DNA of 34,145 nt from a bacterium. Lineage in GTDB: Bacteria; Cyanobacteriota; Vampirovibrionia; Gastranaerophilales; Gastranaerophilaceae. The notes below the pieces were generated by a model. It was not told where the DNA came from. It worked only from the letters and a program-made list of their open reading frames with translations, and searched no databases. Both the position numbers and the translations under genes were made by a program. Shown here piece after piece: positions 25,360 through 33,372 of this stretch. The stretch lies in NCBI GenBank assembly GCA_017472545.1, contig JAFUPZ010000076.1, positions 1-34,145 on the forward strand, in the 5' to 3' direction. Positions within the stretch are counted from its first letter, which is position 1; each line of letters starts with the position of its first letter.

Positions 25360-27158
25360 TTCACGCAGAATTCTTCTTGAGAATCAATTTTATTGTTGAA
25401 GTTGTTGTCCACACCATCTGTGCATGAGCCTAATGAGTCAGGACTTTCTGGTTTTGCGTTTTGTTTTAGGTATTTGTTTGGGATTTTTGTCCATAAGTAT
25501 AAAAAGAAATCTTTGTGCGCTTTTGTAATATTCTTATTTTTTATAATTACAATATTTTCGTCATTCTTATTTGCGCCGCTGTTTGAAAAGTTCATTGAAC
25601 CAGTTATTAGGTATGTATTATCAATAATCATTGATTTTGCGTGCATTTTACCAGCATAATTTTCTGTTTTAAGTAGTATTCCAGCTTTTCTCAATTGAGC
25701 GTGCTTTGTATTTCTTGTTGTGACGCTATTTGCATCTATAATCACCCTGACATCAACCCCTCTGTTATGTGCTGCAATAAGTTCATTTGCAATTTCAGAG
25801 TGCGTAATTAAAAATGTTGGTACGTATATGTAAGTTTTTGCATCTTTGATTAGTTCAATGATTCTTTCTGAGGATTGGTCCTTTGGAGAAAAATAAATTT
25901 CTATTTCGCTATCATTTATGACAAATTTTCTGTTATCGCTAAGTTTATTTTTAGTTGTGTGGAAATTTCCATTAATCATTTGTTCAAATTCTTTGGTATA
26001 TAGTTTAGCGATTTCTGGGGAATTTATTATAATTATACTGTTTACATCAAAGCCAGATGCTCCAGATGGTGATAGATTCATTGATCCTGTGTAGACTGTT
26101 TGATTATCAAAAATTAAAAATTTATTATGCATAAGCATATTGCTAAGTGTTTGAGAATTTGTCTTGTCAGTTTTATGTGTAGTTGATAATTTAGATATTA
26201 GTTCGTTATCTTTATAGTAGTTCTTAGAATTGTCAAATAGACTATCGGTAATAAATCTTATTTTAACTCCACGTTTTTGAGCTTTGCTGAGCGCTTCTGT
26301 AATTTCTGGAATATTTCTATATCCATAAATCGCTATATCAATTGATGAGTTGCTTTTGTCTATTAGATTTATTAATTCTCTGCAAGCTGATGTTGAGCAA
26401 TCGTTTGTCGGTGCGAGTTTTTCGGTAAAGTCTGTAATGTATGTTTTTATGTCCCCAGTTGAACTGTATAGACTTGGTTGAATTATATTAGGAATAACTT
26501 TAAAATCATTATATTTTACAGTTTTATTGTTTTTATTTGAGTTGCAAAATTTGCAAGGAATAGAGTCTGTTGGTAATTGTGATTTTGGTATAATGATTTT
26601 GTCGTGTGCAACTTCACCGTAAGGGCAATCAAGGGTGTGATATTTGTTTGAGTGATGGTTGAGTACAACAAGGTTCAAATTTCTTGCTAAATCTAAATTG
26701 TGTTCAAATTTTGCTTTGTTTAAAGGTTTCCCATCAACTATTCCAAACCCACTATTTGCTAATATTTTGTTATAATCGTTTCCATTTATTGAAATTGTTG
26801 CATATTTGCATTCGTTTGTAACCTTTGTTCCGTATTTGATTTTTATTCGTTGATTTAATAATGTTTTCTGCGCAAAATCTTGGGCAAGATACCCTAGACT
26901 AATAAGGTCTGTTCTGCTCAAAGAATTTATCTTAGAATGCTTGTCTATAAAATCATTATCAGGTTCAAGTGAAAATGCTTCTATGTTTTCGATACAAATT
27001 ATATCGCTTGAGGTGGAGTTTTTAGAACTTCTATCAATTGAAATTTTAGTTGGGGATAATACGGTTTGAACCGTTTTAGATTTTTCGTTTATTGTTATAA
27101 ATACTGTAAACGCGCAAAATGTTGATATTAGTAATAGTGCAGTTAAGTGTTTCTTCAT
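25356..27158 (-). CDS. Exported phospholipase D-like protein with nuclease-like N-terminal region
   Basis: A 600-aa exported or membrane-anchored protein. After an N-terminal hydrophobic segment (LTALLLISTFCAFTVFI), residues about 50-170 resemble a staphylococcal-nuclease fold (SLGYLAQDFAQKTLLNQRIKIKYG, cited by its first residues SLGYLAQDF; then NGNDYNKILANSGFGIV) with catalytic positions not conserved. A zinc-binding motif of the YHxxxC...CxxC type follows (YHTLDCPYG at about 173, PCKFCN at about 199). Two full HKD motifs follow: MHNKFLIFDNQTVYTGSMN (about 340) and MHAKSMIIDNTYLITGSMN (about 503). The tail CTDGVDNNFNNKIDSQEEFC is a variant of the Cys-flanked DNDxDG calcium-type motif. It starts on TAATG shared with the upstream gene and has no ribosome site. 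Target (DNA or phospholipid) unknown. Confidence 0.85.
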   Translation of the reverse strand: MKKHLTALLLISTFCAFTVFITINEKSKTVQTVLSPTKISIDRSSKNSTSSDIICIENIEAFSLEPDNDFIDKHSKINSLSRTDLISLGYLAQDFAQKTLLNQRIKIKYGTKVTNECKYATISINGNDYNKILANSGFGIVDGKPLNKAKFEHNLDLARNLNLVVLNHHSNKYHTLDCPYGEVAHDKIIIPKSQLPTDSIPCKFCNSNKNNKTVKYNDFKVIPNIIQPSLYSSTGDIKTYITDFTEKLAPTNDCSTSACRELINLIDKSNSSIDIAIYGYRNIPEITEALSKAQKRGVKIRFITDSLFDNSKNYYKDNELISKLSTTHKTDKTNSQTLSNMLMHNKFLIFDNQTVYTGSMNLSPSGASGFDVNSIIIINSPEIAKLYTKEFEQMINGNFHTTKNKLSDNRKFVINDSEIEIYFSPKDQSSERIIELIKDAKTYIYVPTFLITHSEIANELIAAHNRGVDVRVIIDANSVTTRNTKHAQLRKAGILLKTENYAGKMHAKSMIIDNTYLITGSMNFSNSGANKNDENIVIIKNKNITKAHKDFFLYLWTKIPNKYLKQNAKPESPDSLGSCTDGVDNNFNNKIDSQEEFCVN

Positions 27159-27997
27159 TATTTGATGTTTTTGTAGTTTGTTATATCAAAACCAAGTCTT
27201 GATATTGTATCTTTTAAGGTAAGATTTTGTGTTATGCCAAATTCTCTTGTATGGTTGTCTTTTGTAGAATTGTTATATTTTTTAGGATGAATTACTGCTT
27301 CAACAATACAATCTTCATCTAGAACCTGTAAGCCAAGTTCGATAGTTTCAGAGCTCATCATTCCTTCGTAGTTTAATCCAATAAGAAAATCGTTTGTCTT
27401 AAGCCCATATTTGTCGATAGAAGTTCTATTTTCTTTGGTTAGATTTTGTAAAGTTAGTAATTTTACAAGATTTCTTGGGTATTTTAGATTTAGATGTTTT
27501 ACAAGTCTTGGTACAAAATATAACTCTTCAAAGTGTGTTCTGACAAATGGAATATCAAATTCTTTTGCTAATACACAAACTATATTAAAAATTTCTGGGA
27601 TAGCGTGAATGCAACCATTTGAACTTATATGATCGATATTTGTGTCAGACTTTAACTTTTCAATTTGTGCGCGAAATTCGTTTGCTATTTGGTTTAAAAT
27701 CGCTTCATTTTTTCGATTGAAATAAAAATACAAAAAGTTTTTATTAAAGATACCATTATCAGTTAAAAGAGGGCATTCTGTTATTGATTTGCCAGTCGTG
27801 ATATTTAGATGTATTCCAACTCCAAGTTTAGGACAGTCTGGTAAAATATCATGAATTGCATTTTCATAAGCTTCTCCGTTTGTGCAAATGCTTGCGCTAG
27901 TCAAAAATCCGTTGATATAACCTTCTAATACTGCTTGGTTGTATTCATTAGAAAGTCCAAAATTATCCACATTTAATATAAAACTCTTTTTAACCAT
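27158..27997 (-). CDS. YdjC/ChbG-like carbohydrate deacetylase homolog with altered metal motif
   Basis: A 279-aa protein of the YdjC family, TIM-barrel-like deacetylases of N-acetylated sugars. Family landmarks: LNVDNFGLS (normally NADDFGLS), GVGIHLNIT (normally GLHLNLT), a third motif SSNGCIHAIPEI where most members have DSHQHVH, and EAVIHP near the C-terminus. The second Asp of the first motif is Asn, and two of three His of the third are Asn and Cys, so metal binding and activity are doubtful. AGGAG 7 nt before ATG 27997 supports the start; that site touches the U-tract of the SRP RNA gene. It is co-transcribed with the PLD-like gene (shared TAATG). Confidence 0.75.
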   Translation of the reverse strand: MVKKSFILNVDNFGLSNEYNQAVLEGYINGFLTSASICTNGEAYENAIHDILPDCPKLGVGIHLNITTGKSITECPLLTDNGIFNKNFLYFYFNRKNEAILNQIANEFRAQIEKLKSDTNIDHISSNGCIHAIPEIFNIVCVLAKEFDIPFVRTHFEELYFVPRLVKHLNLKYPRNLVKLLTLQNLTKENRTSIDKYGLKTNDFLIGLNYEGMMSSETIELGLQVLDEDCIVEAVIHPKKYNNSTKDNHTREFGITQNLTLKDTISRLGFDITNYKNIK

Positions 27998-28009
27998 AAG
28001 AAAGCTCCT

Positions 28010-28273
28010 AAAAAAAACCGTGCCACTGTCTATCGAAATTTATAACCAAATTGTCCTTTAATACTTTCTCCTACAAAAAATAAAACACCCGCAAGGTCAA
28101 TCTTAGTGCTGCTGAGTTTCCCCCCTGACACGGTTCGAAAGTTTACGCCATCTTAAACTTTGTTATCAACGATTATACTAAATTTCAATGTGCCTATAAA
28201 ACCCTCACAACAGGCTCTGCACCTCGCATTAGCTTCGAGTCAAGAGTTTGCAACACCCCGTGGAGCACGGCTT
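28010..28273 (-). ncRNA. ffs: Signal recognition particle RNA, large bacterial type with Alu domain
   Basis: About 264 nt on the minus strand. The 5' end (AAGCCGTGCTCCACGGGG) matches the Alu-domain start of large SRP RNAs, with hairpin CTCG/CGAG (28239-28236, 28226-28223). The Ffh-binding domain is GTCAGG, GGG-GAAA-CTC, AGCAGC (28129-28108). The 5' and 3' ends pair: CCGTG and CCAC with GTGG and CACGG, ending in eight Us (28017-28010). A long central rod is supported by GAAATTTA (28186-28179) pairing with TAAATTTC (28042-28035). It binds Ffh and targets membrane and exported proteins. The hairpin loop is GAAA closed by G-C, where GGAA closed by C-G is usual. The RNA fills most of the 387-nt gap between coding genes. 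Confidence 0.87.
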
Positions 28274-28280
28274 AATTCAA

Positions 28281-28309
28281 ATATTAACACGCTGAAATTT
28301 TTAAGTCCA
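28281..28309 (-). promoter_or_regulatory. ffs: SRP RNA promoter
   Basis: On the minus strand TGGACT (28309-28304), 17 nt, TAATAT (28286-28281), with an upstream TGT giving an extended -10. The predicted start at about 28273-28274 is exactly where the RNA's conserved 5' end begins. Confidence 0.65.
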
Positions 28310-28384
28310 GTCCTTGAGAATTAGACATTTTACCAATGTATTTAAATTTTGAAAATTTATCCTTTACTTTGAAAGGAGTATCAA

Positions 28385-28777
28385 ATGTCCAAACGTCTAG
28401 ATTTATATAAATGTAATATTTGTGGAAATTTAGTTGAAGTAGTTTTATCTGGAGTGGGTGAATTAGTTTGCTGTGGTGAACCTATGGAATATCTTGATGC
28501 CAAATCAAATGATTCTGAATATGGAGAAAAACATGTTCCAGTATTTGTTGATACTGATGAAAATGGTATTGAAGTACGAGTAGGTAGCACGTTACATCCT
28601 ATGACAGAAGAACATTATATTCAGTTTATTGAAACAATTTCTGAAGATAAAAACAAAATTTGTCGTCAGTATTTATCACCTCAAACCTCACCAATAATGG
28701 TTTTAAAAGATAAAGCTGATATAAAAAATGCTCGTGAGTACTGTAATCTGCATGGATTATGGGAAAGTGTAATGTAA
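28385..28777 (+). CDS. dfx: Desulfoferrodoxin (superoxide reductase with rubredoxin-like centre)
   Basis: A 130-aa cytoplasmic protein that reduces superoxide to peroxide without making oxygen, typical of anaerobes. The N-terminal desulforedoxin domain has four Cys (Cys10, Cys13, Cys29, Cys30). The catalytic iron ligands are all present: His50 in EKHVP (with the Glu-Lys pair that assists catalysis), His71 and His77 in HPMTEEHY, then Cys120 and His123 in CNLHGLW. Full length for a class I desulfoferrodoxin. AAAGGAG 6 nt before ATG. A ferritin gene follows after 17 nt, a sensible pair for iron and oxidative stress. Confidence 0.95.
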   Translation: MSKRLDLYKCNICGNLVEVVLSGVGELVCCGEPMEYLDAKSNDSEYGEKHVPVFVDTDENGIEVRVGSTLHPMTEEHYIQFIETISEDKNKICRQYLSPQTSPIMVLKDKADIKNAREYCNLHGLWESVM

Positions 28778-28794
28778 TTTCGAAAGGAGTGTAA

Positions 28795-29301
28795 ATGATT
28801 AGTGATAAAGTTAGAGATATACTTAATGAACAAATTAACAAGGAATTTTATTCCGCATATTTATATCTTTCAATGTCTGCTTATTTTTCTGAGATTGGTT
28901 TGTACGGCTTTTCTAACTGGGCTAAAATTCAATCTAAAGAAGAAATTGACCATGGGATGATTCTGTTTGAATATGTTTTGGGCCGTAATTCTCAAGTCCA
29001 TTTAGGCCAAATCTCAACCCCAAGTTTTGATTTGAATTCCCCATTAGATGTTTTTGAACAGATTTATATGCATGAACGTTCAATTACCGAAGCTATTGAT
29101 TGTGTTGCTCACATGACAGAAGGCGAATGTGATTTGGCAACGAGAAATTTTATCGATTGGTATTTGAATGAACAAATTGAAGAAGAAGCTGAAGTTTCTC
29201 GCATAATCGCTAAACTAAAAGCTTTCGGTGCAGAAAAATCTGCGTTATACTTGATAGATAGAGAATTGAGTGCTCGAGAATATTCTCCAATTGACTACTA
29301 A
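28795..29301 (+). CDS. ftn: Non-haem ferritin
   Basis: A 168-aa iron-storage protein that forms 24-subunit shells. The ferroxidase ligands fall at the same numbers as in E. coli FtnA: Glu17 (INKEFYSAYLYL), Glu50 and His53 (KEEIDHG), Glu94 (YMHERS) and Gln127 (NEQIEEE). No haem-binding Met as in bacterioferritin is evident. AAAGGAG precedes the ATG. Co-transcribed with the desulfoferrodoxin, which removes superoxide while ferritin takes iron out of Fenton chemistry. No clear hairpin terminator follows. Confidence 0.95.
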   Translation: MISDKVRDILNEQINKEFYSAYLYLSMSAYFSEIGLYGFSNWAKIQSKEEIDHGMILFEYVLGRNSQVHLGQISTPSFDLNSPLDVFEQIYMHERSITEAIDCVAHMTEGECDLATRNFIDWYLNEQIEEEAEVSRIIAKLKAFGAEKSALYLIDRELSAREYSPIDY

Positions 29302-29322
29302 ATATGTAGAATATTGCGGATT

Positions 29323-29361
29323 TGTAAACAATTTGTCTAAATTCCTTAAATAATCTATTAT
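29323..29361 (+). promoter_or_regulatory. Promoter giving a predicted leaderless mRNA for the hybrid kinase
   Basis: TTGTCT (29333-29338), exactly 17 nt, TATTAT (29356-29361). The standard start point 7 nt after the -10 is 29368, the A of the ATG. No ribosome site exists. A TGTAAACAA (29323-29331), the same word as upstream of the coiled-coil gene at 905, abuts the -35. Confidence 0.7.
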
Positions 29362-29367
29362 GTAAAT

Positions 29368-30948
29368 ATGGATTTAGGGAAGATTTTATACGTTGATGAT
29401 GATAAATTGTTAACTTCGACTTTTTCTACGCTTATGAAAGTCGAGGGATTTAAGGATGTTATCGTGTATAACAATCCTGTTGAAGCAATTGAATATCTAA
29501 AAACAGAAGCTCCTGACCTTATCATTTCGGATTTTCTAATGCCAGAAATGAATGGTTTGGAGTTTTTGCGAGAAGCTAAAAAATTATACCCTGAAACAAG
29601 TATGATCTTATTAACGGCGTACGCAGATAAGGAAAACGCTATCAAGACGATCAATGAGATTGGCGTATATAAATATATCGAAAAGCCTTGGGATAATGAT
29701 GATTTAATTATGAATATCAGAAATGGTATTGAAAGAAGTCATCTTTTGGCAAATTTAAGGGAAAAGATTGCGCAACTTGAGGAAGCTAAAACTCAATTGA
29801 CAAAGTATTCAGAGCATTTGGAAGAGTTGGTTGCTGAAAGAACTAAAGAGTTGACAATTGCTAACATGAAATTGTCAGGAATTATCAATTATTGTGCGGA
29901 CGGTATTATTATCATTGATTCTCAAGGAAATATTGAACAAGTTAATCCAGCTTGTGAAAATATGGTTGGTATGTCTGCAGAAGCTATTCAGAAAATGAAA
30001 ATTCAAGAAATTGCATATTCTGACAATCCTCAATTGAATAAAAGTGTAAAATCTAATGTGAAATCTACTATTTTAGGACTATCTTGTGAGAATTCTGAAT
30101 TTCTGGTCAGAGATTTGTACATAAGAAATGTTCTAAGTGAAGAATATATTCCTGTGGAAATAAATTTTGCATCATTAACTAATGAGTACTCTGATGAAGA
30201 AAAATTTGTTGGTGTAATTCGTAATTTCAGTGTTCAAAAAGAAACTGAACGATTAAGAGATGATTTTATTGCAACATTAACTCATGATTTGAGAACTCCG
30301 CTGTTGGCTGCAATTCAAACTTTGAAATTCTTCTTAGATGGTTCCTTAGGTGAACTTGGGGAACAACAAAGAGTACTTTTATCTACAATGCTTCAAAGTA
30401 ATGAAGACTTGTTAGGGTTGGTTAATGCCTTGTTAGAAGTGTATAGGTTTGAAAGCGGTAAGTTATCGTTGTGCAAGACTGTATTTAATATAAAAGATTT
30501 GGTGACTCAATGCTATGGTGAGCTTGAGCCGTTATCTAAAAAGAAAGAAATTTCATTCAATCTTCATTGTGATGTTGATGATGAACTTTTGATTGACGCT
30601 GATAGAGCGGAAATCAAGCGTGTTATTACTAATTTATGTGGTAATGCATTAAATTATACAAATAAAGGTGGAACTATTGATATTATGGTAAAAGCCCAGT
30701 CAGGAGATTTAATATTTTCTGTAATCGATAATGGAAATGGTATCCCAAAAGAAGATATTCCACATTTATTTATGAGATTTTCTCAAGGAACTAGTAAAAA
30801 GCGTTCAACAGGAACTGGATTGGGCTTGTATTTGTCAAGACAAATTATTGAAGCTCATGGTGGTAAAATTTGGGTTGAAAGCAAGGTAAATAAAGGTAGT
30901 GAATTTTCGTTTCTGCTTACTGATGTAGTTGCAGAATCTAGAGTATAA
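29368..30948 (+). CDS. Hybrid sensor histidine kinase (receiver-PAS-HisKA-HATPase)
   Basis: A 526-aa soluble kinase. Residues 1-120 are an intact receiver (acidic pocket VDDD, phospho-Asp55 in ISDFLMPEMNG, Lys in YIEKPW); about 120-165 a coiled coil; 168-290 a PAS domain (IINYCADGIIIIDSQGNIEQVN, cited by its start IINYCADG); HisKA with His306 in LTHDLRTPL; then the ATPase with N box NLCGNALNYT, G1 DNGNGI and G2 GTGLGLYL. No transmembrane helix, so the signal is cytoplasmic or comes through the receiver. The start codon is fixed by the receiver's first strand (KILYVDDD) and lies at the predicted transcript start. Followed by a response regulator 12 nt downstream, its likely partner. Confidence 0.93.
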   Translation: MDLGKILYVDDDKLLTSTFSTLMKVEGFKDVIVYNNPVEAIEYLKTEAPDLIISDFLMPEMNGLEFLREAKKLYPETSMILLTAYADKENAIKTINEIGVYKYIEKPWDNDDLIMNIRNGIERSHLLANLREKIAQLEEAKTQLTKYSEHLEELVAERTKELTIANMKLSGIINYCADGIIIIDSQGNIEQVNPACENMVGMSAEAIQKMKIQEIAYSDNPQLNKSVKSNVKSTILGLSCENSEFLVRDLYIRNVLSEEYIPVEINFASLTNEYSDEEKFVGVIRNFSVQKETERLRDDFIATLTHDLRTPLLAAIQTLKFFLDGSLGELGEQQRVLLSTMLQSNEDLLGLVNALLEVYRFESGKLSLCKTVFNIKDLVTQCYGELEPLSKKKEISFNLHCDVDDELLIDADRAEIKRVITNLCGNALNYTNKGGTIDIMVKAQSGDLIFSVIDNGNGIPKEDIPHLFMRFSQGTSKKRSTGTGLGLYLSRQIIEAHGGKIWVESKVNKGSEFSFLLTDVVAESRV

Positions 30949-30960
30949 AAGGTGGTTAAG

Positions 30961-31635
30961 ATGTCTAAAAGTATTAAAGTTACTATAATTGAAGATCATG
31001 ATATGACAAGAATGGGATTGTCTTTTGCTTTGTCAAATCATGAAGGTATTGAAGTTTTGGGGACAGCTTCTGATGGTATGGAAGGTGTAGAACAAGCGTT
31101 GGAACTTAAGCCAGATTTGGTTATTATGGATATTGGATTGCCAACTATTGATGGTATCGAAGCTACTCGCAAAATTAAAAACTCTATGCCTGAAATTAAA
31201 GTTCTTATGAATACTTCTAGAGATAATGAAGATGATATTTTAGATTCTTTTGCGGCTGGTGCTGACGGTTATATTACTAAAGGGGCAACTTCTGAGCAAA
31301 CAATTTCTGCTATTCAAGCAGTTAGTGAAGGTGTTGGTTGGTTAGATCCAGCAATTGCTCGTGTTGTGTTGTCAAACATCCGTAAAAATAGCCAGCAAGA
31401 TGCAAAATCTGGTGGTATTAACTACCAAAAAGGTAAAAATTTGTATGGTTTAACAGAGCGCGAAATGGAAGTTTTAGCATTATTGGTAGAAGGTTTGAAA
31501 AATCCTCAAATTTCTAAAAAGTTGGTTATTACTATTGCGACAACAAAAACTCACGTTCACAATATATTACAAAAGTTATATGTTAAAACTCGTTCAAAAG
31601 CTGTTGCTACAGCAATGAAAGATGGTTTGGTGTAA
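30961..31635 (+). CDS. NarL/FixJ-family response regulator
   Basis: A 224-aa DNA-binding regulator. Receiver domain with acidic pair Glu11-Asp12 (IIEDHD), phospho-Asp57 (IMDIGLP) and Lys (YITKG). C-terminal LuxR-type helix-turn-helix (about 160-224: GLTEREMEVLALL, then KTHVHNILQKLYVKTRSKAV). AAGGTGG 5 nt before ATG 30961 decides the start; an in-frame GTG at 30952 lies within that ribosome site. It is most likely phosphorylated by the kinase just upstream. Targets unknown; the exported protein 12 nt downstream is in the same operon. Confidence 0.94.
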   Translation: MSKSIKVTIIEDHDMTRMGLSFALSNHEGIEVLGTASDGMEGVEQALELKPDLVIMDIGLPTIDGIEATRKIKNSMPEIKVLMNTSRDNEDDILDSFAAGADGYITKGATSEQTISAIQAVSEGVGWLDPAIARVVLSNIRKNSQQDAKSGGINYQKGKNLYGLTEREMEVLALLVEGLKNPQISKKLVITIATTKTHVHNILQKLYVKTRSKAVATAMKDGLV

Positions 31636-31647
31636 TTGGAGTTTGTT

Positions 31648-33051
31648 ATGAAGAAATTCTTTGTACTCATTCTAGTATTGTTAGTTAGCGCAAGTTTGCT
31701 TGAAGTTGAGGCAAAGAAGGATGACTTACGTTCTCGTGAATTAAAATATCAGTATGAAGTTTTAAAAGATGATGCTAAAAAAGATAAAGAAAGCAAAATC
31801 TATAACTTAACACCTTCAGGATATATGACTGTTGATCAGTATGAAGCATTGTCTGAGTATAAAGATAAATCAAACTTGCAAATTGATATTCCGCAATTTC
31901 AGACACCTTCAAGTTTTAAATATGTGCCAAAACCTTTATACAGGATTGTTCGATACAACGACCCACCAGGATCGCCTGAAATATCATTAGGTAAACGTCT
32001 ATATTTAAAACGTCAAGTAAATGCTCAAGGTATTATTTCTCCTGATTTTTCTATGTTGGTTTATCCTGCTGTTTATTATTATACAAATAGTGCGTCTGTT
32101 GCGTGTGATTTATTTGTTATTCCTCTTGAAGATGGAGATACAAATCTCAATAAGGTTTTAAGAGCTAATACAGCAAAGAAATTGCCAGACCCTATTATGA
32201 CAACTGATAAAACTATTGATAATTATGCTGCTTTTAGGACTTTAACTCCTGTTGATTTTACTCCTGATGGAAGTAAATTACTTGTAAAACAAAAAATTGG
32301 TAGCAGAGAAGATGGTATTTGGCAAACTTCTATCTACGTTTATGATTTTAAAACAAAGGTAGATTATGATTTGTTTGAGATTCGTGATGCTATTGTATAT
32401 TTCTGGGAAGAGTATATGGCGATGAATCTTGATGAAAAACGCTGGGATATTTACCCAATTGGTTTTGATAAAAAAGATCCAAATAAAATTATTGTTCAAG
32501 CGTTTGCCTTTACTGGAGAAAAACCTGTCTTTTTAGGTACTTGGTCTGTTGATTGGCAAGGTAATCAATCTCGCTTGATTTCTTTTGATAAAAATTATAA
32601 ACCAGAAGTTAGTGTTAATGGTTTCAAAGTTATTCAAGATGGCATTGAGGACTATGATGTAGTTGAAAAAGAAAAAGAACTTCAAGTTAAACAATCAAAG
32701 GAAATGAAGAAACAGTATAAAAAGAATAAAAAACAAGCGATTAAGCTTATTGAAGAAGAGTATGAGTATACTGTAAAAGGTCTTAAACAAGATTATAAAG
32801 ATGAATATAGAGATTACAAGAAGTTGCGCTCTTTGTCTGGCAATGTTGAATCTCCTGAGTTGCAATCTGCTTATAAACAATATCTTATAGACCAAGCAAA
32901 TAAAGATATTGAAAAAACTCAAAAACAAATTGATAAAAAACGAAAAGAAATTGATAAAATTGATGCAAAAATTGATAAATTGTATGAGCAAACTGGTGAT
33001 ACTTCAGAACAAGTTGAGCCAGAAGATGCAAAAGTAGAAACTACTGAGAGT
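31648..33051 (+). CDS. Exported beta-propeller-like protein with C-terminal coiled coil
   Basis: A 467-aa protein I do not recognise. The signal peptide MKKFFVLILVLLVSASLLEVEA is given here by its start MKKFFVLILV; cleavage follows VEA. Residues about 100-340 are rich in beta strands with segments like the TolB/PD40 propeller blade (DFTPDGSKLLVKQK, SIYVYDFKTKV, GTWSVDW). The last 110 residues are a Lys/Glu-rich coiled coil ending in an acidic tail. GGAG 6 nt before ATG 31648 decides the start over TTG 31636. It ends the kinase-regulator operon, so it may be an envelope component under or feeding into that system (inference). The stop codon follows at 33052-33054 and the 3' end overlaps the opposing GIY-YIG gene. 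Confidence 0.75.
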
Positions 33052-33295
33052 TAATTAGTGCAAGTTTCTGTTCTTTTGTTAGTTTGTGTTTAATTCGGTA
33101 TTCTTCTTTAAGAGCTTCTGATTTTGTATCAAACTCTTTTTGCCAAAGGATTTTTATAGGTTTGTTGGCACGGGTATATTTTGCACCTTTGCCTTCAAGA
33201 TGTGCTTGGTATCGTTTTTCAACATCATCAGTATATCCGCAATATAGTGTGTTTCTCTCGGTTTGTAATATGTATACAAAATGTTTTTCGCTCAT
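33041..33295 (-). CDS. GIY-YIG nuclease-superfamily protein (UPF0213/YhbQ-like)
   Basis: An 84-aa stand-alone GIY-YIG domain. The two signature halves are FVYILQT (Tyr8) and TLYCGYTDD (Tyr18, Gly20), followed by Arg28 and HLEGKGAKYTR, all usual for the UPF0213 family whose cellular role is uncertain (DNA-end or repair nuclease proposed). No ribosome site precedes the ATG. Instead TATAAT (33307-33302, minus) is followed by six bases and then ATG, so the mRNA may be leaderless. Overlaps the end of the opposing propeller-like gene by 14 nt. Confidence 0.9.
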   Translation of the reverse strand: MSEKHFVYILQTERNTLYCGYTDDVEKRYQAHLEGKGAKYTRANKPIKILWQKEFDTKSEALKEEYRIKHKLTKEQKLALINSQ

Positions 33296-33301
33296 GTTTT
33301 T

Positions 33302-33307
33302 ATTATA
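33302..33307 (-). promoter_or_regulatory. -10 box directly before the GIY-YIG start codon
   Basis: Consensus TATAAT on the minus strand, six bases from ATG 33295, so the predicted start point is the A of the ATG. The -35 is poor (TTCTTA at 33330-33325, 17-nt spacer). Confidence 0.5.
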
Positions 33308-33336
33308 TTACATTTTATGACATCTAAGAAAATCTT

Positions 33337-33364
33337 TTGCCTAATTTCATATATTTGGTATAAA
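33337..33364 (+). promoter_or_regulatory. nadK: nadK promoter with extended -10
   Basis: TTGCCT (33337-33342), 16 nt, TATAAA (33359-33364) with TGG directly before it (extended -10). The predicted start at about 33371 leaves a leader of only two bases before ATG 33373, and no ribosome site. Confidence 0.6.
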
Positions 33365-33372
33365 CTAAACGT

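Noticed and set aside
28131..28140. tRNA T-loop-like GGTTCGAAA on the plus strand
   Set aside because: No T-stem, acceptor stem or anticodon arm around it; the site is the reverse complement of the SRP RNA.
28076..28165. Small (about 90 nt) SRP RNA starting after the internal TATAAT
   Set aside because: Upstream Alu-domain sequence, pairing of distant ends and long rod helices show the RNA is the large type.
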